Part shown: piece after piece, positions 7,509-14,305 of the stretch | How positions within the stretch are numbered: the first letter of the stretch is position 1 | Layout of the letters: every line of letters begins with the position of its first letter | Assembly: GCA_050010535.1 (NCBI GenBank) | Contig: JBEKKT010000010.1 | Span: forward strand, 1-50,087 | Direction of reading: 5' to 3' | Length of the DNA stretch: 50,087 nucleotides | From: JAJRAG01 sp050010535 | GTDB taxonomy: Archaea; Thermoplasmatota; Thermoplasmata; Methanomassiliicoccales; JACIVX01 | Notes under the pieces: generated by a model | Databases searched by the model: none | Seen by the model: only the letters and a program-made list of their open reading frames with translations | Told to the model about the DNA's origin: nothing | Position numbers and translations under genes: made by a program

Positions 7509-7928
7509 ATGATTTTGGAGGGAAGCACATCGGAGGCACCAAAACCCAAGAAGGGCAATTCGAAAAACATCGTTGCTGTCGTAGTGATCGTTCTGGTGGT
7601 CTTTGCCGTCTTCGCCCTCGCCCTGTGGGAATATCGTGGGATCACCATTGTGTCGTGGGGCGTTGAACGAAATGTACAGATCGTCGGTAACGCTAGCGTG
7701 GGCTATACTAGCGTGGGCATCTGTGTGTTTACAGTGAATGTAAAGAACTCTGGTGACGCAGTAGGATTGAAAACGATATGGTGTGAGTTCACTATCGAAC
7801 AGAACACATATCACGCAAGTCTGTCAATCACGCTTGTACCGGCGGAAACGCAGACATATACGATCACCGTCTATGTACCAGGTTACGATGTGAGCAATTC
7901 TGGGTCCGGCCTCTGCTACCTAGCCTAA
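7509..7928 (+). CDS. Single-pass membrane-anchored extracytoplasmic protein
   Basis: 139 residues from the ATG at 7509 (an upstream TTG/ATG would add 10-11). After a short basic cytoplasmic stretch (APKPKKGNSKN) comes one hydrophobic helix (IVAVVVIVLVVFAVFALALW). A beta-rich domain of about 90 residues with three cysteines follows. FTVNVKNSGDAVGLKTIWCE resembles an Ig-like/CARDB-type strand pair, which fits a cell-surface or pilin-like accessory protein. Not a standard pilin signal (no DEEG-type site). Single gene, with repeat copies C and D on either side. Function unknown. Confidence 0.6.
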   Translation: MILEGSTSEAPKPKKGNSKNIVAVVVIVLVVFAVFALALWEYRGITIVSWGVERNVQIVGNASVGYTSVGICVFTVNVKNSGDAVGLKTIWCEFTIEQNTYHASLSITLVPAETQTYTITVYVPGYDVSNSGSGLCYLA

Positions 7929-7940
7929 CTCGATAACACC

Positions 7941-8004
7941 GACACTTTCGACGGTCCTGACGGCAGAGCGAGATGATTAAGAAGATAAGAATGGAAATGG
8001 TTTG
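7941..8004 (+). repeat. Dispersed repeat copy D / terminator of the tautomerase gene
   Basis: GACACTTTCGACGGTCCTGA then CGGCAGAGC, followed by an A/G-rich tail that on the minus strand reads GTCAAACCATTTCCATTCTT. It fills the convergent gap between the membrane protein (ends 7928) and the tautomerase (ends 8029), 25 nt after the latter's stop. Confidence 0.65.
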
Positions 8005-8028
8005 ACTTTCTTCTCGAGCAATTCGCGA

Positions 8029-8292
8029 CTATGGCTTTGGCTTCTCCATTGTCAGATGGACTATCCCTTTCTTTACCGCGTGTAGTATTTCAGGCGTTAG
8101 CGGTACTCCGTTTGTGCCGAAGTTTCCCCATTCTGCCTCTCTAATGATGCAGTACACAAACGGAAGCATGTTTTCCTTGGGATCTGGACGGCATTCAATC
8201 TCAGCGATGACCTCTGAAACACGCTTCATCATCTCATCCTTCTGCGCCTTGGTAAACAACCCCTTTATTATGTCAATCGTAACTACTGGCAT
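8029..8292 (-). CDS. 4-oxalocrotonate tautomerase family protein
   Basis: 87 residues. Started at the internal ATG (8292) because this gives Met-Pro-Val-Val-Thr, exposing the catalytic Pro-1 after Met removal. GAGGTGAG lies 6-7 nt upstream, while the ATG at 8304 would bury the proline. TIDIIKGLFTKAQKDEMMKR is the usual first helix, and the C-terminal half holds the REAEWGNFG segment seen in longer tautomerases. The enzyme family interconverts enol and keto acids using Pro-1 as base; the true substrate is unknown. Probably homo-oligomeric. Monocistronic, followed by repeat copy D as its terminator. Confidence 0.8.
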   Translation of the reverse strand: MPVVTIDIIKGLFTKAQKDEMMKRVSEVIAEIECRPDPKENMLPFVYCIIREAEWGNFGTNGVPLTPEILHAVKKGIVHLTMEKPKP

Positions 8293-8435
8293 CTTATTTC
8301 TCACCTCCTCCCCTTCTCGGGGTTTTAAGATTCTTCCTAATGCAAGGCTCGGCTTCCCCCCTAAGCCTCCCCCCCCCCAGAATTAGTAGAGTATGACAAG
8401 TCTTATAGCTTGTCATCATGGATTGACTGAACCGC

Positions 8436-8470
8436 CACTTCTGACGGTTCTGACGGCAGATGGGGGAGGG
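8436..8470 (+). repeat. Dispersed TTCTGACGG-tandem repeat, copy E
   Basis: CACTTCTGACGGTTCTGACGG followed by CAGATGGGGGAGGG, identical to copy B across 34 nt. It sits in the divergent gap between the tautomerase start and the AAA+ gene, so it is not always at a gene 3' end. Confidence 0.75.
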
Positions 8471-8589
8471 ATGAACGTCAAGAAGAAAGAAAACACGTTC
8501 ACGCAATATACAAACGCGTTCTTGACGCTCCGACATCGTATCCCGCGAAAGGTCTTTCTATGACATGCCTGCAATAGGTACCGAGTCAA

Positions 8590-10701
8590 ATGACTCAAGG
8601 CAATGATCGATCATCGGAGATAGTTGTTGCGGGCGATGTGGCCATAGATATGCTTCAGTGGACACCCCATCAGAAGAAGGAGAAAGGAGTGCCTCAGAAC
8701 TGGCTTCTCGATCCAGGATTCAGAATTATCTCGAGGCCGGGTGCAACCCTGCTGCTAGCAAGAATGGTGGAGTCTGCCATCGGGACCCAGGTGTTGTCTC
8801 CTAGGATCGATAATCTCTCCGCCGTATCACCGGAGGAGGTGCTCCACTCGCTTGCGAGGCTGGGCGAATTTCCTCGATCCAATCTGCCAAAGGACCGGAA
8901 GAACACGATCTACAGGGTCGAAAGATTCGACGGCTTTTCCGGACCAAGCACAGGGAAGTTGAACCCGATCCCCTTAGCCGATGATGACAAAAAAGCGAGA
9001 ATCATTGTACTCGACGATGCTGGAAATGGATTCAGAGACTGCGAGCAATGCTGGCCCAGGGCCATTAAGGAAGGAAGACATGCCCCAACAATTGTCCTAA
9101 AAATGAATCGGCCACTGGGCGAAGGAAAGCTCTGGAAGACTCTGATAGACGAGCACAGCGAGAGGCTGGTTACTATAGTCGATGCCAGCAGCCTAAGGGC
9201 ATCTGGGTTGAACATCTCCAAAAGACTATCATGGGAGAAGACCGCCCAGGACTTCGCATGGCAGCTGGAGCACAATGCTCTGCTGCAGAATCTGATGAGG
9301 TCCAGGCACCTTATTGTACTCTTTGGCATTGAAGGAGCCATTCACTGCACGCTGGAGGAACAGCAGCTCAATACGATTCTCTACTATGATCCTCTGGCGA
9401 TGGAGGACGACTACAAGGACGATCGGTTGGGAATGATGCAGGGACGCACCTGTGCCTTCGCGGCAGCCATCGTGGCCAGGCTCCATCGGGATGACATGGC
9501 CTCGATCGGGGACGGTGTGAGGGACGGCCTCAAGAGCTCTAGGCGTCTCTTCCTGCACGGATTTGGAAGTCCGCCATCTGAACCGACATATCCAGTGGAG
9601 AAGATATTCCAGGCTCAAGATTCAGATCCGATGATCACCGATGTATTGATGCCTCACAGTGAAGAGATGGAAAACAACGGCAAAGGACCCTGGACAATCC
9701 TAGCTCAAGTGGCCGGGGAAGAGCTGGAAAAAGTCGCATACAGGATTGCCATTGAGGGGTCGGTGCCCCCTATAATTAAGGCACCGGTTGCTAGGTTTGG
9801 CGCTCTTATGACTGTTGACCGGGTCGAGATAGAAAGTTATCGGAGTATCACGAACCTCCTGGATGAATATCTATCCAAGGACGAAGTCACAGTCCCCCTC
9901 TCCATTGCTGTCTTCGGTCAACCTGGATCTGGCAAGACCTATGGTGTCACGCAGATCTCCAGAAGCTTGCAGCCTGAGAAGATTGAGAAGCTGGAGTTCA
10001 ATGTGGCTCAGTTCCATTCCCCTGATGACCTGACCAACGCCTTTCATAAAGTGCAGTCAACGGCGCTTCGGGGTAAGATTCCTCTCGTCTTCTTTGACGA
10101 ATTCGACTGCTTCTATGGCCAGAAGATGGGATGGCTCAAGTATTTCCTGGCGCCAATGCAAGATGGGGTATTCAAGGACGGAGAGACTTTCCACCCGATC
10201 GGGAAGTCTATCTTTGTATTTGCTGGAGGAACCAGCCACACATTCGAGGAATTCTATTGCGACTACGCAGGGAAGAAAACCATCAGCTATGAGGAGATGA
10301 ACATCATGAAGCAAGCCTGGAATGATTTCACCGACGCGAAGGGTCCTGACTTCGTGAGCAGGCTTAGAGGCTACGTGAACATCACGGGGATCAATCCCAC
10401 GAGCGAAGGTGACAGACTCTATCTCATTCGGCGAGCCATGATCCTTCGCTCAATCATGAGATTCAAGTGTCCTCAGATCTTCGATGAGCTGGGGAACGCA
10501 CACATCGACCCGGGTGTTCTTAGGGCACTTATCAAGGTGAACGATTACAAGCACGGGGTGCGTTCCATGGAGGCCGTCCTAGAGATGAGCCTTCTTTCGG
10601 AAAGATGCGAATTCGAGCCAGCCGCACTGCCACCTCGGAACCAGCTGAATCTGCACGTAGACGCCGATCACTTCCTCAGATTAGTGTTAGAGGACGTTTG
10701 A
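8590..10701 (+). CDS. AAA+ ATPase with N-terminal sugar-kinase-like (PfkB fold) domain
   Basis: 703 residues. The N-terminal half (about 1-340) reads like a degenerate PfkB/ribokinase fold: EIVVAGDVAIDMLQW, a RPGATLLLARMVE stretch, HLIVLFGIEGAIHC and a C-terminal helix-rich part, but without the GxGD catalytic motif. The C-terminal half is an AAA+ module: SIAVFGQPGSGKTYG (Walker A, about 443-450), PLVFFDEFDC (Walker B, about 498-507), FVFAGGTSHTF (sensor 1 position) and DFVSRLRGYV (arginine-finger region). Similar two-part proteins occur in bacteria, some with RyR-type domains; their role is not known to me. It stands alone, with repeat copies before and after. An ATP-driven sensor or effector is possible but unproven. 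Confidence 0.7.
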   Translation: MTQGNDRSSEIVVAGDVAIDMLQWTPHQKKEKGVPQNWLLDPGFRIISRPGATLLLARMVESAIGTQVLSPRIDNLSAVSPEEVLHSLARLGEFPRSNLPKDRKNTIYRVERFDGFSGPSTGKLNPIPLADDDKKARIIVLDDAGNGFRDCEQCWPRAIKEGRHAPTIVLKMNRPLGEGKLWKTLIDEHSERLVTIVDASSLRASGLNISKRLSWEKTAQDFAWQLEHNALLQNLMRSRHLIVLFGIEGAIHCTLEEQQLNTILYYDPLAMEDDYKDDRLGMMQGRTCAFAAAIVARLHRDDMASIGDGVRDGLKSSRRLFLHGFGSPPSEPTYPVEKIFQAQDSDPMITDVLMPHSEEMENNGKGPWTILAQVAGEELEKVAYRIAIEGSVPPIIKAPVARFGALMTVDRVEIESYRSITNLLDEYLSKDEVTVPLSIAVFGQPGSGKTYGVTQISRSLQPEKIEKLEFNVAQFHSPDDLTNAFHKVQSTALRGKIPLVFFDEFDCFYGQKMGWLKYFLAPMQDGVFKDGETFHPIGKSIFVFAGGTSHTFEEFYCDYAGKKTISYEEMNIMKQAWNDFTDAKGPDFVSRLRGYVNITGINPTSEGDRLYLIRRAMILRSIMRFKCPQIFDELGNAHIDPGVLRALIKVNDYKHGVRSMEAVLEMSLLSERCEFEPAALPPRNQLNLHVDADHFLRLVLEDV

Positions 10702-10732
10702 CCAGCCTGGTATCTCGTGGAATACACAATAT

Positions 10733-10789
10733 GACACTTCCGACAATTCTGACGGCAGATGGAATAAGAAAAAGAAGGAAAAGGTTTGA
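10733..10789 (+). repeat. Dispersed repeat copy F with terminator-like tail
   Basis: GACACTTCCGACAATTCTGA then CGGCAGATGG and an A/G-rich tail; minus-strand reading CATCAAACCTTTTCCTTCTT. It starts 32 nt after the AAA+ gene's stop. Confidence 0.65.
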
Positions 10790-11343
10790 TGCGTTCTCTC
10801 AAAATCCCAAAGTGCAAATTAGAGTTTAGCCAGTAGTTGCCTTTCGTGCCCGACCGGGCCCACTTCAGTTCTCAAGGACCTCGTGCAAAGATTCTGCGAG
10901 AGGGGTTGCCGATTCTGACCAACCTCCCATCGCGAGACGCGCAGTTCTCTACCGCCCGGGCAGTCATGTGAAAGCGGACAAGGTTGAGATTCCTGAACTA
11001 TTGTCAATCCCAACAATAGTTAACATTCAAGGAGTAACAAGCCTGGCAAAGGATCGAGTCTACACGGACGAACACCGCTATCTCATGATCGAGCTCTCTT
11101 GCGCGGAAAGGAGATGCATTCCATGCACATACCCATACTGTCAGCGATAGGTTCGACAGATCGCGAAACAGTGCAGATACTCTAGTCGCATTTTGGAGAC
11201 CGGCAACACACAGTGATCTTTGCCTGCGCCACTGTGGAATCGAATCGATGGCGTTTAGGACGGGATGTCGATTGCTCGTCCTCCAGGCTCGCCTTCGACG
11301 GCACGCGACTTCGGTCCGAGTTCCATCTGTCCTCCGATAGTGG
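10790..11343. other. Gene-poor stretch, at most one doubtful small frame
   Basis: A 60-codon plus frame from GTG 10968 to 11150 ends in CAERRCIPCTYPYCQR, which has four cysteines, but no ribosome site precedes it and no family is recognisable. A minus frame at 10819-11016 is not convincing. It is probably non-coding or decayed DNA between the convergent AAA+ and nitrilase genes. Confidence 0.4.
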
Positions 11344-12288
11344 TCAGTGCTCGGCTTTGAAATCGAACCTGAAGATGTCTCGGCGCGAGTAATGCCCCAG
11401 TGCGTCGAAGTATGCCTTCGTGTGTCTCCTGTCGTCCGAGTCCAACTCGGCATAGATAATCGCTTCCTTGTCGAACACCGGCCCAGCGAGAACGACCCCG
11501 GCCGGATTGGCTATGAAGCTCCCGCCCGCTGCCGTGTTGAAATCCATGCACTCCTTCGGGACATCCTTGTCCGGAATGTACTGGCTGACGCTGACTACGA
11601 ACGCCTGGTTTTCGAACGCGTACTCTCTTATGGCATGCTCGATGTCGCATAGGTGGGGCGAATCCTTTCCTTCCTCCCAACGCCTTTTGTCCCCAGGATG
11701 GCGGTCCATGACCCACCATCCTGGCCAAACCGCGCAGTGTATCTCCTCGCCTAGGCTCCCCATGGCCGCCTTCAGAAGCGTCATGTGATGCTCATAACAC
11801 ACGAGACCCCCGATAGTACCTATGTCGGTGTCGAACACTCTCACATCGCTCGCGTCCCCCATCCCCCAGACCATCCTCTCCCCGTGTGTCGGCATGAGCT
11901 TTCTGTGGCGTCCAAGAACCTTCCCGTTGTTATCGATGAAGAGGATCGTGTTGTAGAGCGTTTCGCTGCCTTTCCGGTCGCTCAGCTCCGTGCATCCGAT
12001 TACGGAGATGATATCAGCAGCCTTGGAAGCGTCGCATAGGACGTCTGTATCAGCACTCGGGATCTTCACCGAATTTTTCTGATACTGGACCATTAAATCA
12101 GACCACCTCGATATCGGCTGCAATCCCCGCCAGTATGGATAACCGGGTATGAAGGTCTCGGAGAATACGACGAGCTTCGCGCCAGCTCGTCCCGCCTCCT
12201 CGATGGTTCTGCATGCCTTGGCGATCGTTGCTTCCTTGTTCATGAAGACCGGAGAGACCTGCGCCGCTGCGACCTTGACCTTGTCTAT
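11344..12288 (-). CDS. Nitrilase family carbon-nitrogen hydrolase, apparent ATA start
   Basis: Catalytic triad in order: Glu in KLVVFSETFIPGYPYW, Lys in GRHRKLMPTHGERMVWG, Cys in GGLVCYEHHM. The PTHGERxVWGxGD and C[YW]E patterns place it with true nitrilases, which turn nitriles into carboxylic acids and ammonia; the substrate is unknown. The first ATG (12243) would lose the first beta strand. The in-frame sequence upstream (KVKVAAAQVSPVF) is the conserved nitrilase N-terminus. It is preceded by GGAGGG with 9 nt spacing to an ATA codon at 12288, and no ATG, GTG or TTG lies between that and the upstream TGA. So either ATA is the start or one base is wrong. Length from ATA is 314 residues. Confidence 0.85.
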   Translation of the reverse strand: MDKVKVAAAQVSPVFMNKEATIAKACRTIEEAGRAGAKLVVFSETFIPGYPYWRGLQPISRWSDLMVQYQKNSVKIPSADTDVLCDASKAADIISVIGCTELSDRKGSETLYNTILFIDNNGKVLGRHRKLMPTHGERMVWGMGDASDVRVFDTDIGTIGGLVCYEHHMTLLKAAMGSLGEEIHCAVWPGWWVMDRHPGDKRRWEEGKDSPHLCDIEHAIREYAFENQAFVVSVSQYIPDKDVPKECMDFNTAAGGSFIANPAGVVLAGPVFDKEAIIYAELDSDDRRHTKAYFDALGHYSRRDIFRFDFKAEH

Positions 12289-12528
12289 GATAGTACGCCC
12301 TCCAAACTGCCCCTGAACGTGTCAGTGACGATTTAAGCTGTGCGCGAGTCCTATTACATCATGCCCGAGGCGAGGGGACGGTCATCTTCTCTCTTTCAGG
12401 CTATAGATGCCGGTCTCAGCATGGCCTCTGCTAACACGACCAGTATCGTTAACTGCATTCAGACGCGATCCCGATTTGGAGGGCAATGTTCAAGACAAAC
12501 AAGAACTGACCTTCTCTCCCAGCGCCGC

Positions 12529-13305
12529 TTACACACCCTGCCTCAGTGTTATTCCGACGGGACAATGGTCCGAGCCCTGGGCCTCCTTGAGAATGAAAGC
12601 GTCCTCGAGTCTCCCGAGCAAGTTCTCACTGATGAAGAAGTAGTCTATTCTCCAGCCAACGTTCCTCTCCCTCGCCTTGGTCTTCATGTCCCACCATGTA
12701 TATTGACCCGGGGATCTGTCGAACACCCTAAAGGTGTCGATGAATCCGCGAGCCAATAGTTTGTCGATCCAGGCTCTCTCCTCCGGAAGGAAGCCTGATA
12801 TGCTCTGGTTCTCTCTCGGCCTTGCCAGATCGATCTCCTTGTGGGCGGTGTTGACGTCCCCACAGATGACTACCCTTTCCCCTCGGTCCCTTATCCTCCC
12901 GACGAATTCCAGGAAGGAGTCGTAGAAATCCAGCTTGTACCTGAGCCTTTCCTTCGAGGACTTGCCGTTTGGGAAGTATACATTAATAAGGACGAGATCG
13001 TCGTAGCATGCGATCTGGATCCGCCCTTCGTTATCAACCCTCCCAATCCCGATCCCCGTCCCAAGACTCAATGGCTCCTTCTTAGTGAACAAGGCTACGC
13101 CGCTGTAGCCTTTCTTGTCTTCTGGGGAGGAGAAGTAGGTCCGGTATCCTGCAATCCTCCTGAGATCCTTCGGCACCTGGTGCTTATCGGCCTTCGTCTC
13201 CTGTAGGCACAGTATATCCGGATCCTCTTTCCTGAGCCACCTCTTGAATCCTTTCTCACGAATGGCCCTGATCCCATTGACATTCCAGGAGATGATTCTT
13301 ATCAA
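12529..13305 (-). CDS. xth: Exodeoxyribonuclease III / AP endonuclease (ExoIII family)
   Basis: 258 residues, full family length. Metal and catalytic motifs appear in order: RIISWNVNGIRA, DILCLQETKAD (metal-binding Glu), YSGVALFTKKEP, VYFPNGK (Tyr), VICGDVNTAHKEIDLARP (Asp, Asn), RIDYFFIS and the C-terminal QGSDHCPVGITL (Asp-His pair). It cuts DNA 5' to abasic sites and removes 3' blocking groups in base excision repair. Single gene on the minus strand, separated from the nitrilase by about 240 bp. Start ATG gives the standard N-terminus. No anomalies. Confidence 0.95.
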   Translation of the reverse strand: MIRIISWNVNGIRAIREKGFKRWLRKEDPDILCLQETKADKHQVPKDLRRIAGYRTYFSSPEDKKGYSGVALFTKKEPLSLGTGIGIGRVDNEGRIQIACYDDLVLINVYFPNGKSSKERLRYKLDFYDSFLEFVGRIRDRGERVVICGDVNTAHKEIDLARPRENQSISGFLPEERAWIDKLLARGFIDTFRVFDRSPGQYTWWDMKTKARERNVGWRIDYFFISENLLGRLEDAFILKEAQGSDHCPVGITLRQGV

Positions 13306-13420
13306 GAGCTCGCCCCAGTATGTGATTGCTCTGCAGCGATATGAAGCTGCGATTCAAGACCCCACGATCCGAGGCAACGCTTATCATCAGCCCTATTGAT
13401 TTGGGCTGAAAGGTGTGAAG

Positions 13421-13663
13421 ATGAAGATTGGCGTCTGCGGAATTGCTTGTGAGATATGCCCCCTGATGGAAAGGGGAGAATGCCCCAATGGAGATAAGGG
13501 ATGAATGCCCAAAATGAATGAGATGTGCAAGATATCCACGTGTGCCTTTGAGAGAGGCGCTAGATACTGCTTCGAATGCCCAGACTTCCCGTGTGAAACG
13601 ACCAAGTCCGGTCCGATAGCCCACGACTACTGCATGTTCATCTCCGGCAAATGGAAGTCGTAG
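13421..13663 (+). CDS. DUF3795 cysteine-rich protein with an in-frame UGA at codon 28
   Basis: Read through one UGA (13502-13504), the frame gives 80 residues. Before it come CGIACEICPLMERGECPNG; after it come CKISTCAFERGARYCFECPD and FPCETTKSGPI. This is the DUF3795 pattern, and both halves are in the same frame with no indel. In the relatives I remember, the place of the UGA (NG-x-x-G-C-x-P) is a cysteine. AGGTG lies 5 nt before the ATG. A TGC-to-TGA error or nonsense mutation, or selenocysteine, would each explain it. The cysteines probably bind metal; function unknown. Ten other cysteines are kept, so decay, if any, is recent. Confidence 0.7.
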
Positions 13664-13696
13664 GCGCCCCAGACGCTAGTAATATGAAAGAGGCAT

Positions 13697-13716
13697 GGCC
13701 ATCTCGGGGGATGGCC
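13697..13716 (+). other. Perfect hairpin in the 3' region of the UGA-interrupted DUF3795 gene
   Basis: GGCCATC-TCGGGG-GATGGCC: a 7-bp perfect stem with a 6-nt loop, starting 34 nt after the TAG. No T-run follows on the plus strand. Archaeal SECIS elements lie in 3' UTRs, but the typical internal GAA/A bulge is not obvious here. It also lies beyond the end of the convergent zinc-ribbon pseudogene and could affect its transcript end. Confidence 0.4.
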
Positions 13717-13759
13717 GCATCTTCTTGGCGATAGAGCAAGCATCGTACTCTTCCCACAA

Positions 13760-14171
13760 CTACAGAGGGAAGAAGATTAAAGCGAACAACAACGTTGCTC
13801 CAATTAGCCCGGTAGTATCCAGATCGCTCGTGACGAGAGATGCCGGAGACGTCAGCAGGCCGAAGATCAGCACCCATGTGAACAAACCGAACGCCGCCCT
13901 GACAACAAGGAACACAAGACCTTTGGCGTAACTTCTGACATAGATATGCCCCAATCCCATAAGGCCGAAGAAGCCAGGTCCCAGAGCCAGGATTGCGGCA
14001 ACGAGGGGACTCGGGCGAGGTGTGACCGGAACAGAAGGCTGCTGCGTCTGGATGGCCGGTTATCAACCCTCACCTTGCTCGCCGCGTAGGGGCCAGCCAG
14101 ACTGTGCCCGCACATGTCGCAGAACCTTGCCTCGCGCCTGACCTCTCTCCGCACCTAGGACAATAGCGCAA
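13760..14171 (-). pseudogene. Frameshifted zinc-ribbon membrane protein gene
   Basis: Three frames together make one plausible protein. A TTG at 14171 starts RYCPRCGE; a shift near 14145 continues as VRREARFCDMCGHSLAGPYA; a second shift near the GATAACCGG (about 14060) continues as QPSVPVTPRPSPLVAAILA then LGPGFFGLMGLGHIYV. Two or three membrane helices follow (GLVFLVVRAAFGLFTWVLIF, GLIGATLLFALIFF). The order CxxC...CxxC ribbon, linker, GLGHIYV-type membrane helices is common in archaea. Two single-base indels break it; either the gene is decaying or the assembly carries indel errors. Confidence 0.65.
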
Positions 14172-14254
14172 CCTTCATGCCTTCCGATCCAGCCATGGAG
14201 CCGCGTCTGGGAAAATAGTCAAGAATGTAACCGCATCCTAACATGTTGTCGTTG

Positions 14255-14289
14255 AAAAACAAACAAAGGAAAAAGGTTTGAAAGGTTTG
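14255..14289 (-). terminator. Pyrimidine-rich terminator of the aldehyde oxidoreductase gene
   Basis: Minus-strand reading CAAACCTTTCAAACCTTTTT then CCTTTGTTTGTTTTT, beginning about 17 nt after the stop codon. The CAAACC-TTT-C motif is the same as in repeat copies B, D and F and at 36436-36478. T-rich tracts terminate archaeal transcription. Confidence 0.65.
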
Positions 14290-14305
14290 TCCCGACAGAT
14301 CTGCT

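Noticed and set aside
10968..11150. 60-codon frame ending in four cysteines
   Set aside because: GTG start without a ribosome site and no recognisable family; kept only as a note.
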